Positions 22,882 to 34,119 are shown, counted from the first letter of the stretch. The stretch is DNA of 64,000 bases from Aeromonas bestiarum (GCF_000819745.1 NZ_CDDA01000010.1:34276-98275); one strand, 5' to 3'. The notes: generated from the letters alone by a model not told the origin. Made by a program: numbers and translations.

Positions 22882-23808
22882 ATGGGCCAGCGTCTCCGCT
22901 CACTGTCAGCCCGCCTCTCGCTGGCCAGTGGGCGGCGCTGGCCGTCGCGTCTTCCCGCTCCGGGCGCGAACAGGGCCAGGTGGCTGCGGCTATGGCCACT
23001 CTGCCTCATACTGCTGCTGAGCGCCTGCCAGCCAGCCCCCTATCAGCTCTCGTCCCGTTACCCCAGCGCCAACCAGAATGAACGCATCGCCTTCCTGATC
23101 CTGCACTACACGGATGAGGACGATGCCCACTCTCTGCGCCTGCTGACCGAACCGGCCCACCAGGTGAGCGCCCACTACCTGATCCCCCGCGACACCGATC
23201 AGACGCCGTTCCCCGTCTATCAGCTGGTGCCCGACCGCCAGCGCGCCTGGCATGCGGGCCGCAGTCGCTGGCACCAGTATGCGGGGCTCAACGCCAGCTC
23301 CCTCGGCATCGAAATCGTCAACCTGGGCTATCCGCCGGAAGATGAGCTGCTACCCGCCCACCAGCGACGCTGGCAGCCTTACACCCGGGCGCAAATTGCC
23401 GCCATCGGCGCCCTCACCCAAGAGCTGGTGCAGCGCTATCAAATACCGCCAACCCAGGTGCTGGCCCACAGCGATGTCGCCCCCGAGCGCAAGCAGGATC
23501 CCGGCCCCCACTTCCCCTGGCGCGAGCTCGCCCTGCACTACGGGGTCGGCGCCTGGCCCGACGAGGCCAGAGTCACGGCCCTGCGCCAACAGCCAGCCCC
23601 CGCCTGGGATGCCCTCACCTGGCAACAGCAACTCGCCCGTTACGGCTATGGGGTCGCCTCAAGCGGCGCCTGGGATGAGCAGAGCCGCGCCGCCCTGCGC
23701 GCCTTCCAGCTCCATTTCCGCCCCGCCCTGGTCAGCGGCGAGCCCGATGAACAGAGCCAGGCCATACTCACCGCCCTGCTGGAGCGTTACTTCTCCGAGC
23801 CGGGCTGA
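22882..23808 (+). CDS. amiD: N-acetylmuramoyl-L-alanine amidase AmiD-like lipoprotein
   Basis: Zinc amidase that cleaves the bond between muramic acid and the peptide, for wall recycling in the periplasm. 308 aa. A long basic N-terminus leads to a hydrophobic stretch and lipobox LLSAC (C49), so it is probably an outer-membrane lipoprotein. The Amidase_2 domain has the zinc ligands in FLILHYTDEDD and AHSDVAPERKQDPGPHFPW, with SLGIEIVN between. A peptidoglycan-binding helix bundle (about 245-305) ends the protein, as in E. coli AmiD. The n-region is longer than usual, but no better in-frame start is visible. Confidence 0.9.
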   Translation: MGQRLRSLSARLSLASGRRWPSRLPAPGANRARWLRLWPLCLILLLSACQPAPYQLSSRYPSANQNERIAFLILHYTDEDDAHSLRLLTEPAHQVSAHYLIPRDTDQTPFPVYQLVPDRQRAWHAGRSRWHQYAGLNASSLGIEIVNLGYPPEDELLPAHQRRWQPYTRAQIAAIGALTQELVQRYQIPPTQVLAHSDVAPERKQDPGPHFPWRELALHYGVGAWPDEARVTALRQQPAPAWDALTWQQQLARYGYGVASSGAWDEQSRAALRAFQLHFRPALVSGEPDEQSQAILTALLERYFSEPG

Positions 23809-23825
23809 GCATCGCTCCTGACAAC

Positions 23826-23855
23826 GAAAGAGGGACGCCATGGCGTCCCTCTTTC
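23826..23855. terminator. Bidirectional terminator between amiD and agaR
   Basis: GAAAGAGGGACGCCA-TGGCGTCCCTCTTTC: a 15-bp perfect stem between convergent genes. Confidence 0.92.
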
Positions 23856-23878
23856 TCAATCCCTTTTCGCGGCCCGGA

Positions 23879-24676
23879 TCAGGCTGGCACCAGCAGCACC
23901 TCTATCCCCGCTTGGCGCAGCCCGGCCAGGGTCTCGGCCGCAATGGCGTCATCCGTGATCAGGGTGTGGATCCGCCGGGTGTCGACTATCTTGTGCAGGC
24001 TCAAGCGCCCAAACTTGCTGGAATCCGTCACCACTATGATGCGCTCGGCCACGTGGCACATGCAGCGGTTGAGGCGCGCCTCATCCTCATGATGGGTGCT
24101 GACACCGCGCTCCAGATCGATGCCATCCACCCCGAGAAACAGCAGGTCGAAGTGGTAGTTCTGCAGGGACAGATCCGCCTGGGCGCCGTAGAAAGAGAGC
24201 GACTTGCGGCGCAGGTGTCCCCCCGTCATCAGCAGCTCCACCCCCTCAACCTCCAACAGGGCATTGGCCACGTTCATGCCGTTGGTCATCACCACTATCT
24301 CCTGATGCTCGCGCAGGTGCCGCGCCACCTCCAGGGTGGTGGTCCCCGAGTCGAGAATGAGCCGACTCCCCGCCTGCACCAGGCTCGCCGCCATGGCACC
24401 GATACGCTGCTTGACCGGGGTATTGAGCACGCTCTTGTCGGCTATGGTGCGCTCGGGCACCGCCTGATTCGGTTCGCACAAGAGGGCGCCACCATAGGCG
24501 CGTACCGCCACCCCCTGCTTCTCCAGAAACGCCAGATCGTTGCGAATGGTGACTGTGGATACCTGATAGTGACTGGCCAGCTCGTTGACCTGGACGCTGC
24601 CATTGCTGCGCAGTTGCTGAATGATGCGTTCCCGCCGCTCGCTGGTGCCGAGCACGCTTTTTTCGGTTGTTTGCAT
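23879..24676 (-). CDS. agaR: DeoR-family repressor AgaR of the N-acetylgalactosamine genes
   Basis: Transcription regulator with an N-terminal winged helix-turn-helix ([20 protein letters not shown] through [15 protein letters not shown]) and a C-terminal sugar-phosphate sensing DeoR domain ([29 protein letters not shown]). 265 aa. Divergent from agaZ, as in E. coli and Shewanella aga clusters. It very likely represses the aga operon and relieves repression when an aga pathway sugar phosphate is present. Assigned by similarity and position; exact inducer unknown. Confidence 0.93.
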   Translation of the reverse strand: MQTTEKSVLGTSERRERIIQQLRSNGSVQVNELASHYQVSTVTIRNDLAFLEKQGVAVRAYGGALLCEPNQAVPERTIADKSVLNTPVKQRIGAMAASLVQAGSRLILDSGTTTLEVARHLREHQEIVVMTNGMNVANALLEVEGVELLMTGGHLRRKSLSFYGAQADLSLQNYHFDLLFLGVDGIDLERGVSTHHEDEARLNRCMCHVAERIIVVTDSSKFGRLSLHKIVDTRRIHTLITDDAIAAETLAGLRQAGIEVLLVPA

Positions 24677-24734
24677 AGTCTCTCTGCCGGAGTGCTGTGG
24701 TGAAAACCTGGGCTTTCACTTCGTTACGTTTGCC

Positions 24735-24764
24735 TATTAACGCCCAGCCTTTATGCCAAATCAA
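24735..24764 (-). promoter_or_regulatory. Candidate agaR promoter
   Basis: On the minus strand TTGATT (-35, 24759-24764), an 18-bp spacer and TTAATA (-10, 24735-24740), about 60 bp upstream of the agaR start. Confidence 0.45.
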
Positions 24765-24814
24765 GCTTTCATTGGTTTAAAAAGCCTCACAAGACTCTTC
24801 CGGAACGTCAAAAG

Positions 24815-24835
24815 CCTTTCGATTCATTTCTTTTT
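24815..24835 (+). promoter_or_regulatory. Candidate AgaR operator
   Basis: CCTTTCGATTCATTTCTTTT contains the spaced TTTC repeats described for E. coli AgaR sites. Related TTTC-rich patches occur at 24713-24731 and 24861-24878. It adjoins the CRP-like site on its right. Confidence 0.45.
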
Positions 24836-24850
24836 GTGATCTTGCTCAAG
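24835..24850 (+). promoter_or_regulatory. CRP-like binding site of the aga operon
   Basis: TGTGA-TCTTGC-TCAAG matches the CRP consensus TGTGA-N6-TCACA with one perfect half and a partial second half. It lies ~100 bp upstream of agaZ, and a PTS-sugar operon is expected to be under catabolite control. A possible promoter follows: TTGCTC at 24842 and TTATTT at 24865. Confidence 0.5.
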
Positions 24851-24899
24851 ATGCGAGCACGCTTTTATTTCGTTAAAGGGGCGAGGCGCCTAGGGTAAA

Positions 24900-24921
24900 G
24901 AAAGACATCGAAAGATAAAAA
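24900..24921 (-). promoter_or_regulatory. Second candidate AgaR operator, next to the agaZ start
   Basis: On the minus strand the run TTTTTATCTTTCGATGTCTT carries two spaced TTTC/TCTT repeats like the site at 24815. It is located 28 bp before the agaZ start, where bound repressor would block transcription. Confidence 0.4.
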
Positions 24922-24948
24922 TCGCATTCAGCCATGAGGAAGAGGGAA

Positions 24949-26262
24949 ATGAAATCAATGCTGGCACTGATCGCACGACACAAGCAGGGGGAACCGGTCG
25001 GGATCCATGCCGTCTGCTCTGCCCACCCGCTGGTGCTGGAGGCCGCCCTGCGGCTGGCGGCACAAGGAGATGATCTGCTGCTGGTCGAGGCCACCTCCAA
25101 TCAGGTGGATCAATTCGGCGGCTATACCGGCATGACGCCGGTGGATTTTCGCGATCGCCTGCACCGGCTCGCCGCCGAGTGCGACTTTCCCTTGCAGCGA
25201 CTGGTATTGGGAGGCGATCACCTGGGCCCCAACCGCTGGCAGGGGGAGCCGGCCGAGCAGGCCATGGAACACGCCGAGGTGCTGATCGCCAGCTATGTCG
25301 CCGCCGGCTTCAAGAAGATCCACCTCGATTGCAGCATGTCCTGCCTGGGGGATCCTGTGCCGCTCCCCGATGAGCTGGTCGCCGAGCGGGCCGCCCGGCT
25401 GGCCCGGATCGCCGAGCAGACCTGCCAGGCCGAGTTTGGCTGTTGCGATCTGGTCTATGTGATAGGCACAGAGGTGCCGGTACCGGGCGGTGCCCATGAG
25501 CAACTGGCCGAGCTGGCCGTGACCACACCGGAAGCCGCCCGCCATACCTTGAACACCCACCAGCAGGCCTTCGCCCGGGTCGGGCTCGACGCCATCTGGC
25601 CCAGGGTGATCGGCCTGGTGGTGCAACCCGGGGTGGAGTTCGATCACACCCATGTCATCGACTACCGCTCCGACAAGGCCGCCCCCCTCAGCCGGATGAT
25701 CGAAGCCTATCCCCATCTGGTGTTCGAAGCGCACTCCACCGATTACCAGACCCCAGACGCCTACTGCCAGCTGGTGCGCGATCACTTCGCCATCCTCAAG
25801 GTCGGCCCGGCCCTCACCTTCGCCCTGCGGGAGGCGCTGTTCGCCCTCGCCGCCATCGAGGAGGAGCTGGTGGTCGCCCGCGCCTGCTCGGGTCTGCGCC
25901 AGGTGCTGGAGGAGACAATGCTGGATCGTCCCGACTTCTGGCGCAGCCACTATCAGGGCAATGCCAACGAGTGCCGGCTGGCCCGCGGTTACAGCTATTC
26001 CGACCGCATTCGCTACTACTGGCCCGACAGCCGGGTCGACGACTGCTACGCCCGGCTGCTCGCCAACCTGGCCGCCGAGCCAATTCCCCTGCCTCTGCTC
26101 AGCCAGCATCTGCCGCTGCAATACCGCAAGGTACGCCAGGGCACGCTGTCGGCCAGGGCCCACGACCTTATTCTCGATCAGGTGCAGGAGGTGCTGCGTC
26201 AATACGCCCATGCCTGTGGCACCACCCCCGTCAGTCATTCCCGGCTCACCCCGGTTGCATAA
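24949..26262 (+). CDS. agaZ: Tagatose-1,6-bisphosphate aldolase accessory subunit AgaZ/KbaZ
   Basis: Non-catalytic subunit needed for full activity and stability of the class II tagatose-bisphosphate aldolase AgaY/KbaY. About 437 aa from the ATG at 24949 ([16 protein letters not shown]), which has GAGGAAGAGGGA before it; an ATG five codons earlier would overlap this site. GatZ/KbaZ signatures include [46 protein letters not shown] and [15 protein letters not shown]. First gene of the aga operon. Confidence 0.94.
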   Translation: MKSMLALIARHKQGEPVGIHAVCSAHPLVLEAALRLAAQGDDLLLVEATSNQVDQFGGYTGMTPVDFRDRLHRLAAECDFPLQRLVLGGDHLGPNRWQGEPAEQAMEHAEVLIASYVAAGFKKIHLDCSMSCLGDPVPLPDELVAERAARLARIAEQTCQAEFGCCDLVYVIGTEVPVPGGAHEQLAELAVTTPEAARHTLNTHQQAFARVGLDAIWPRVIGLVVQPGVEFDHTHVIDYRSDKAAPLSRMIEAYPHLVFEAHSTDYQTPDAYCQLVRDHFAILKVGPALTFALREALFALAAIEEELVVARACSGLRQVLEETMLDRPDFWRSHYQGNANECRLARGYSYSDRIRYYWPDSRVDDCYARLLANLAAEPIPLPLLSQHLPLQYRKVRQGTLSARAHDLILDQVQEVLRQYAHACGTTPVSHSRLTPVA

Positions 26263-26274
26263 GGAGTTGTAGAG

Positions 26275-27444
26275 ATGATCCTCGGTTATCCAGAAGAGAC
26301 ACTGCGCAAGGCCAACGGCCTGGCCACCGCCCGCGAAATCCGCCAGCAACCCGCCGCCTGGCGGGAGACTCTCACCATGGTGGAGGAGTGCCGCGCCACC
26401 ATAGAACGCTTCCTGCTGCCCCTGCTGTCCCGGGGCAACCTGCGGGTGATCCTGACCGGCGCCGGCACCTCCGCCTTTGCCGGCCGGGCCCTGGCACCCT
26501 ACCTCTGCGCCAGACTCAATGGTCGCTTCGAGGCGATCGCCACCACCGACATAGTCACAGACCCTGGCGAATACCTGGCGCAGGATTGCCCGACTCTGCT
26601 CATCTCCTTCGCCCGCTCCGGCAACAGCCCGGAGAGCGTGGCCGCGGTCGAACTGGCCAGCCAGCTGCTGAGCGAGTGCCACCACCTGGTGCTCACCTGC
26701 AACGGCGAGGGGGAACTCTATCGTCGCTGCCAGAAGGATGCCCGCTCCCTGGCGCTGCTGATGCCGCCCCAGACCCACGACCGCAGCTTCGCCATGACCA
26801 GCAGCCTGACCAGCATGATGCTGAGCTGCCTGGCGGTGTTCCTGCCGCGCCAGTTCAATCCCGCCGCCAGCCAGCCGCTCATCGCCCTGGGGGACGCCAT
26901 TCTGCCACAGGCCGAACTGAGCGTGCCCGAGTGGAATCAACCGCTGCCGGAGCGGGTCATCTACCTCGGCAGCGGCAGCCTGCAGGGGGTGGCCCAGGAG
27001 GCGGCGCTCAAGCTGCTTGAACTCACCTCGGGTCAGCTGATGGCCATGTACGACTCCCCCACAGGTTTTCGCCACGGGCCCAAGTCGGCCATCAACCGCC
27101 AGACCCTGATAGTGCTGATGATCTCCAACGATCCCTACACCCGCCAGTACGATCTGGACCTGCTCGGCGAGCTGCGTCAGGAGGGCCACGCCGCCCGGGT
27201 CGTCGCCCTGGCCGATCGGCACCATCCCGCCATCGAGGAAGGCGAACATATCTACCTGCCCACCCCCCTCAACGGCGACGATGCCGAACTGGCGTTCTGC
27301 TACCTGCTCTACGCCCAGTACTACGCCTTCCACACGGCGCTGGCGCTGGGCATCACCCCGGACAATCCCTGCCCGAGCGGCCGGGTCAACCGGGTCGTGC
27401 AGGGCGTCAACATCTATCCGTTCAACCAGCAAGGAGGCGTCTGA
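26275..27444 (+). CDS. agaS: Galactosamine-6-phosphate deaminase/isomerase AgaS
   Basis: Sugar isomerase (SIS) protein that converts galactosamine-6-phosphate to tagatose-6-phosphate and ammonia. 389 aa with two SIS domains: the first around VILTGAGTSAFAGRALAPYL and SFARSGNSPESVA, the second around VIYLGSGSLQGVAQEAALKL and GFRHGPKSAIN. It is placed directly after agaZ here, whereas in E. coli it lies after agaA. No agaI homologue is seen, which agrees with the view that AgaS supplies the deaminase step. TGATG overlap with agaV. Confidence 0.94.
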   Translation: MILGYPEETLRKANGLATAREIRQQPAAWRETLTMVEECRATIERFLLPLLSRGNLRVILTGAGTSAFAGRALAPYLCARLNGRFEAIATTDIVTDPGEYLAQDCPTLLISFARSGNSPESVAAVELASQLLSECHHLVLTCNGEGELYRRCQKDARSLALLMPPQTHDRSFAMTSSLTSMMLSCLAVFLPRQFNPAASQPLIALGDAILPQAELSVPEWNQPLPERVIYLGSGSLQGVAQEAALKLLELTSGQLMAMYDSPTGFRHGPKSAINRQTLIVLMISNDPYTRQYDLDLLGELRQEGHAARVVALADRHHPAIEEGEHIYLPTPLNGDDAELAFCYLLYAQYYAFHTALALGITPDNPCPSGRVNRVVQGVNIYPFNQQGGV

Positions 27445-27917
27445 TGCCCAACATAGTGCTGAGCCGTATCGACGAGCGCCTGATCCACGGTCAGGTCGGG
27501 GTGCAATGGGTCGGGTTTGCCGGCGCCAACCTGGTGCTGGTGGCCAATGACGAGGTGGCGGAAGACCCCATACAGCAGAACCTGATGGAGATGGTGCTGG
27601 CGGAGGGGATAGCGGTGCGCTTCTGGCCGCTGCAGAAGGTGATCGACAACATAGGCAAGGCCGCCGATCGCCAGAAGATATTGCTGGTGTGCAAGAACCC
27701 GACGGATTTTCGCACCCTGGTCGCGGGGGGCGTGCCCATCCCCCGCATCAACGTCGGCAACATGCACTACGCCGACGGCAAGCGTCAGATCCACAAGACG
27801 GTATCCGTGGATGAGACGGACATAGCGGCGTTTCGCGCCCTGCAGGACGCCCACGTCGAGTGCTTTGTCCAGGGAGTGCCGACCGAACCGGCACAGGACA
27901 TTTTCAACCTGATCTGA
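27444..27917 (+). CDS. agaV: PTS mannose-family IIB component (GalNAc-specific, AgaV-like)
   Basis: Cytoplasmic phosphotransfer subunit of the GalNAc transporter. 157 aa. The phosphorylated histidine is H15 in RIDERLIHGQVGVQWVG. The start overlaps the agaS stop, with AAGGAGG upstream. With the following IIC, IID and IIA genes it forms one complete mannose-type PTS. I use the AgaVWEF names because IIA is encoded in the cluster and agaA is present; a galactosamine system (AgaBCD) cannot be excluded. Confidence 0.9.
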   Translation: MPNIVLSRIDERLIHGQVGVQWVGFAGANLVLVANDEVAEDPIQQNLMEMVLAEGIAVRFWPLQKVIDNIGKAADRQKILLVCKNPTDFRTLVAGGVPIPRINVGNMHYADGKRQIHKTVSVDETDIAAFRALQDAHVECFVQGVPTEPAQDIFNLI

Positions 27918-27932
27918 TTAAGGACAATTGTG

Positions 27933-28709
27933 ATGGAAATCAGTTTATTGCAAGGGCTCTTGCTGGGCATTCTGGCGTTCTTCGCCGGACTTGACCTGTT
28001 CAACGGCCTGACTCACTTCCACAGGCCAGTGGTACTGGGTCCGCTGGTGGGCCTGATCCTCGGCGACCTGACCACCGGCATACTGGTGGGCGGCACCCTG
28101 GAGCTGGTCTGGATGGGGCTGGCCCCGCTGGCGGGGGCGCAACCACCCAACGTCATCATAGGCACCATAGTCGGCGCCACCTTCGCCATCACCACCGGGG
28201 TCAAGCCGGATGTGGCGGTCGGGGTCGCGGTGCCGTTCGCGGTGGCGGTCCAGATGGGGATCACCTTCCTCTTCTCGGTGATGTCGGGGGTCATGTCCCG
28301 CTGTGACCGGATGGCGGAGGCTGGCGATACCCGCGGCATAGAGAGGGTCAACTACCTGGCACTGCTGGCACTCGGCACCTTCTACTTCCTGTGCGCCTTC
28401 CTGCCCACCTACTTCGGGGCCGAACACGCCAAGACCGCCATCGACGTGCTGCCCGCCCGCCTCATCGACGGCCTAGGGGTCGCCGGCGGCATCATGCCCG
28501 CCATCGGCTTCGCCGTGCTGCTCAAGATCATGATGAAGAACGTCTACATCCCCTACTTCATCCTCGGCTTCGTCGCCGCCGCCTGGCTCAAGCTGCCGGT
28601 GCTGGCCATAGCCGCGGCCGCTCTGGCCATGGCCCTGATCGACTTCATGCGCAAGGACCCGGCGCCGCAAGCCCGCCCCACCCAGGAGGAAACTGAAGAT
28701 GGTATCTAA
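27933..28709 (+). CDS. agaW: PTS mannose-family IIC component (AgaW-like)
   Basis: Inner-membrane channel subunit of the GalNAc PTS. About 258 aa with six or more hydrophobic segments. The LVWMGLAPLAGAQPPNVIIG segment is typical of EII-Sor/Man IIC. I choose ATG at 27933 over the adjacent in-frame GTG at 27930. The end overlaps the IID gene by 11 bp. Confidence 0.92.
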   Translation: MEISLLQGLLLGILAFFAGLDLFNGLTHFHRPVVLGPLVGLILGDLTTGILVGGTLELVWMGLAPLAGAQPPNVIIGTIVGATFAITTGVKPDVAVGVAVPFAVAVQMGITFLFSVMSGVMSRCDRMAEAGDTRGIERVNYLALLALGTFYFLCAFLPTYFGAEHAKTAIDVLPARLIDGLGVAGGIMPAIGFAVLLKIMMKNVYIPYFILGFVAAAWLKLPVLAIAAAALAMALIDFMRKDPAPQARPTQEETEDGI

Positions 28710-29577
28710 CAACACAGCCCGGCAGATCGCCCCGGCGGCCGAGCCGCAACCGACCCGCACCCTCTCCGACGACGTCTACGAAGATCAGCAACTGGGGGCC
28801 GAGCTGACCCGCCAGGACATCAATCGCTTCGCCTGGCGCTCCCTGCTGTTGCAGGCCTCCTTCAACTACGAGCGGATGCAGGCATCCGGCTGGCTCTACG
28901 GCCTGCTGCCGGCGCTGCAGAAGATCCACACCAACCCCAAGGATCTCTCCCGGGCCATGAAGGGGCACATGGGCTTCTTCAACACCCACCCTTTCCTGGT
29001 CACTTTCGTGATGGGCATAGTGCTGGCGATGGAGCGCTCCAAGCAGAACGTCAACAGCATACAGAGCACCAAGATCGCGGTCGGTGCGCCGCTCGGCGGG
29101 ATTGGTGATGCCATGTTCTGGCTCACCCTGCTGCCCATCTGCGGCGGGATCGGCGCCGATCTGGCGCTGCAGGGCTCCATCATGGGCGCCGTGTTCTTCT
29201 TCCTGCTGTTCAATGTGGTGCACTTCGGCCTTCGCTTCGGACTGGCGCACTACGCCTACCGCATGGGGGTCGCCGCCATTCCGCTCATCAAGGCCAACAC
29301 CCGCAAGGTGGGACATGCCGCCTCCATCGTCGGCATGACGGTGATCGGCGCCCTGGTCGCCACCTATGTGCGGCTCGGCACCACCCTGGAGATCACCGCC
29401 GGTGATGCCGTGGTGAAGCTGCAGGCAGACGTGCTCGACAAGCTGATGCCGGCCTTCCTGCCGCTGCTCTACACCCTGGCCATGTATGCGCTGATCCGCC
29501 GCGGCTGGAGTCCGCTGCGCCTCATCGTCATCACGGTCGCGCTCGGTATCGTCGGCAAGTTTGCAGGCTTCCTCTAA
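28699..29577 (+). CDS. agaE: PTS mannose-family IID component (AgaE-like)
   Basis: Second inner-membrane subunit of the GalNAc PTS. 292 aa. The family core NYERMQASGWLYGLLPAL, HMGFFNTHPFLVTFVMGI and APLGGIGDAMFWLTLLPI is clear, and the hydrophobic C-terminus ends in VALGIVGKFAGFL. An N-terminal extension of ~25 residues (QIAPAAEPQPTRTL) is proline-rich and probably disordered. IIC and IID overlap, so they are translationally coupled. Confidence 0.92.
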   Translation: MVSNNTARQIAPAAEPQPTRTLSDDVYEDQQLGAELTRQDINRFAWRSLLLQASFNYERMQASGWLYGLLPALQKIHTNPKDLSRAMKGHMGFFNTHPFLVTFVMGIVLAMERSKQNVNSIQSTKIAVGAPLGGIGDAMFWLTLLPICGGIGADLALQGSIMGAVFFFLLFNVVHFGLRFGLAHYAYRMGVAAIPLIKANTRKVGHAASIVGMTVIGALVATYVRLGTTLEITAGDAVVKLQADVLDKLMPAFLPLLYTLAMYALIRRGWSPLRLIVITVALGIVGKFAGFL

Positions 29578-29625
29578 TCCGGTGCCGGCGACAGGCCGGC
29601 CCCCTTTGCTGTAAAGGAACACCTT

Positions 29626-30060
29626 ATGTTGGGCATCATCATTTGCGGTCATGGCGGCTTCGCCAGCGGCATGGAGCAGGCCATGAACCAGATCCTCGGC
29701 GAGCAGGAGGCGGTAGTCGCCATCGACTTTCCCGAGTCCTCCACCACGGCCCTGCTGCAGGGTCAGTGCGAGGCGGCACTGGCGCGGGTCGACCGTGGCG
29801 ACGGTGTGGTCTTTCTGACCGATCTGCTGGGCGGCACCCCGTTTCGGGTCGCCTCCACCCTGGCACTGCGCCAGCCAGACCGGGAAGTCGTGACCGGCAC
29901 CAATCTGCAGCTGCTGCTGGAGATGACCATGGATCGCGGCGAGCTGACCCCGTCCCAGTTTCGCGAGCAGGCCCTGTGCTGCGGCCATCGCGGCCTCACC
30001 AGCCTGGTGGATGAACTGGCGCGCGAGCGGGCCGAATCGCGGGTCGAGGAGGGTATCTAG
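29626..30060 (+). CDS. agaF: PTS mannose-family IIA component (AgaF-like)
   Basis: Soluble subunit that takes phosphate from HPr. 144 aa with the active-site histidine H9 in LGIIICGHGGFASGMEQAM, followed by VVFLTDLLGGTPFRVAS, both diagnostic of EIIA-Man. A 48-bp gap with AAAGGAA precedes the start. The stop TAG is followed immediately by the ATG of agaA. Confidence 0.93.
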   Translation: MLGIIICGHGGFASGMEQAMNQILGEQEAVVAIDFPESSTTALLQGQCEAALARVDRGDGVVFLTDLLGGTPFRVASTLALRQPDREVVTGTNLQLLLEMTMDRGELTPSQFREQALCCGHRGLTSLVDELARERAESRVEEGI

Positions 30061-32105
<2,045 letters not shown>

Positions 32106-32114
32106 CCGGCCTGC

Positions 32115-32137
32115 GGGCTCGCCAGCCTGGTGAGCCC
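32115..32137 (+). promoter_or_regulatory. Hairpin between agaY and ast
   Basis: GGGCTC...GAGCCC inverted repeat with an inner CCAG/CTGG pair, 10 bp after agaY. There is no T tract. It may reduce read-through or protect the upstream mRNA. The 124-bp gap shows no convincing separate promoter for ast. Confidence 0.35.
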
Positions 32138-32229
32138 GTACCCGATCCCGCAAATCCGCCAGCCTCAGGAGGACGCCAAGCCCCATCACCCCAGTCACAC
32201 CGCCATTCATCATCTATACGGAGATAAAT

Positions 32230-34119
32230 ATGCACGCACGTACCGCCATGACGCTGCTGGTCCTGCTGACCCTGCCCGCCCTCGCCCGGGCCGAGGTGAT
32301 GTCGCTGCAGGGCAACCAGTACCAGATCAGCGTCAAAACGGATGCCGGAAAATTCCAGGAGATCACCTTCACCAACAGGGCGAACGGGGATGTCATCCGC
32401 TCGAATACCCTGTTCGATATCAAGGGGCTGGATGACAGGCTGACCTCGTCGGCCGACTTCACTGTAGATGCGTTTGCCAAAGAGCAGGACCACATTGACA
32501 TCGCACTGAGCAACGCCGACTTCCTGATCAAGAGCGAGATCCGGCTGGCCAAAGACAAGCGCTACGCCAGCATCGACTTCTCCCTCGACACCCTCAAGAA
32601 TGGCAAGCGGATCAACGGCTTCTCCATGCTGCCGTTCCACTCCCAGGCACCCTTTGTCTACGGCGCCATCAACAGCTCCCCCATCGTCAGCGACAGTTTC
32701 TTCATCACGCCGCAGAATCCGCTGGTCAACACCCGCGCCTACGAGGGGGGCGTCAGCCAGCTGATCCCGCTCACGCTGCCGCTGGAGCAGGGCAAACCGC
32801 TCACCTATCGCACCTATGTCGGCACCTTCGACGAGGGTCAGCTCAGACGTGACTTCAACGAGTTCATCAACGACGCCCGCGACAGACCCTACGCCCCCTA
32901 TCTGCACTACAACTCCTGGCTCGACATCGGCTTCTTCAACCCCTACACCGAAGCCGACGCCCTGACCCGCATCAAGCAGTTTGGCGAGGCACTGGTCACC
33001 CGGCGCGGCGTGACCATGAGCGGCTTCCTGTTCGACGATGGCTGGGACGACCGCAAGGGCAACTGGGGCTTCAGCAAGGACTTCCCGGACGGCTTTCGCA
33101 AGCTCAAAACCGCGGCCGAGCAGTATCACGCCCAGCTCGGCATCTGGTTCTCTCCCTGGGGTGGCTACAACAAGCCGAGGGATGAACGGGTCTCCCATGC
33201 CGCCGAATTCGGCTACGAGCTGAGCGATGGCAAGTTCGCCCTCTCGGGCCCCGTCTACTACAAAAATTTCCATCAGAAGGTGATGTCGCTCATCCAGGAT
33301 CAGGGCGTCACCCACTTCAAGTTCGACGGCACAGGCAACGCCAACAAGCAGATCAAGGGCAGCCAGTTCACCAGCGACTTCGATGCCGCCATCCACCTGA
33401 TCTCGGATGCCCGCGCCGCCAACAAGGAGGTCTTCATCAACCTGACCACGGGCACCACGGCCTCCCCCTCCTGGCTCTTCTTCGCCGACTCCATCTGGCG
33501 CGGTGGCGATGACATCAACTTCTATGGCCCCGGCTCCAGGGTCCAGCAGTGGATCACCTACCGGGATGCGGAGACCTACCGCTCCATCGTCAAGCAAGGC
33601 CCGCTGTTTCCGCTCAACTCCCTGATGCTGCACGGGCTTGTCTATGCCAAGCAGGCCAAACATCTGGATCAGCAGTCGCCACAAGATTTTGCCGATCAGG
33701 CCTGGAGCTACTTTGCCACCGGCACCCAGCTGCAGGAGCTCTACATCACCCCGGAGCTGCTGAGCGGCGAGAACTGGGATCTGCTGGCCAAGGCGGCGCT
33801 CTGGTCGCAGCAGAACCAGGCCGTGCTGTTTGACAGCCACTGGATTGGCGGTGACCCCACACTGCTGGCCGTCTATGGCTGGGCGGCGTGGAGCCCAGCA
33901 AAGTCCTTCATTACCCTGCGCAACCCTTCGAGCCAGCCTCAACAATTCTTCCTGGAACCGACTCGCCAGCTTGAAGTGCCCACCACAGAGGCGAAAGGCT
34001 TTAATATCAAGCCACTATATGGCGACAACAAAACCGTGCCGACGTCAATCAGCGATGGGATGGTCATCAAGCTGGCGCCACTGGAGCTCATCACCCTGGA
34101 GCTGACGCCCATCAAATAA
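32230..34119 (+). CDS. ast: Exported glycosidase-like protein matching Aeromonas cytotonic enterotoxin Ast
   Basis: 629 aa, ~70 kDa, with a signal peptide cut after LARA (residue 21). The centre looks like a clan GH-D (GH36/GH27-like) alpha-glycosidase barrel: FLFDDGWDD (D269, D270), GIWFSPWGGYNKPR, the putative nucleophile D366 in THFKFDGTGN, and a candidate acid/base D427/D428 in WRGGDDINFYG. A beta-sandwich C-terminus ends ELITLELTPIK. As I recall them, the standard ast PCR primer sites lie at 32621-32641 and 32928-32948 with two and one mismatches, giving a ~328-bp product. The reported mass (~71 kDa) fits too. GGAG precedes the start. Position after agaY suggests it releases GalNAc or a related sugar for the operon. 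Activity is inference. Confidence 0.75.
   Translation: MHARTAMTLLVLLTLPALARAEVMSLQGNQYQISVKTDAGKFQEITFTNRANGDVIRSNTLFDIKGLDDRLTSSADFTVDAFAKEQDHIDIALSNADFLIKSEIRLAKDKRYASIDFSLDTLKNGKRINGFSMLPFHSQAPFVYGAINSSPIVSDSFFITPQNPLVNTRAYEGGVSQLIPLTLPLEQGKPLTYRTYVGTFDEGQLRRDFNEFINDARDRPYAPYLHYNSWLDIGFFNPYTEADALTRIKQFGEALVTRRGVTMSGFLFDDGWDDRKGNWGFSKDFPDGFRKLKTAAEQYHAQLGIWFSPWGGYNKPRDERVSHAAEFGYELSDGKFALSGPVYYKNFHQKVMSLIQDQGVTHFKFDGTGNANKQIKGSQFTSDFDAAIHLISDARAANKEVFINLTTGTTASPSWLFFADSIWRGGDDINFYGPGSRVQQWITYRDAETYRSIVKQGPLFPLNSLMLHGLVYAKQAKHLDQQSPQDFADQAWSYFATGTQLQELYITPELLSGENWDLLAKAALWSQQNQAVLFDSHWIGGDPTLLAVYGWAAWSPAKSFITLRNPSSQPQQFFLEPTRQLEVPTTEAKGFNIKPLYGDNKTVPTSISDGMVIKLAPLELITLELTPIK

Noticed and set aside
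24955..27432. 825-codon open frame on the minus strand opposite agaZ and agaS
   Set aside because: It mirrors the codon structure of two real plus-strand genes in GC-rich DNA, has low-complexity His/Gln/Gly composition and no family features.
26275..27444. AgaS gene as glucosamine-fructose-6-phosphate aminotransferase (GlmS)
   Set aside because: It has the two SIS domains but no N-terminal glutaminase domain; size and context fit AgaS.
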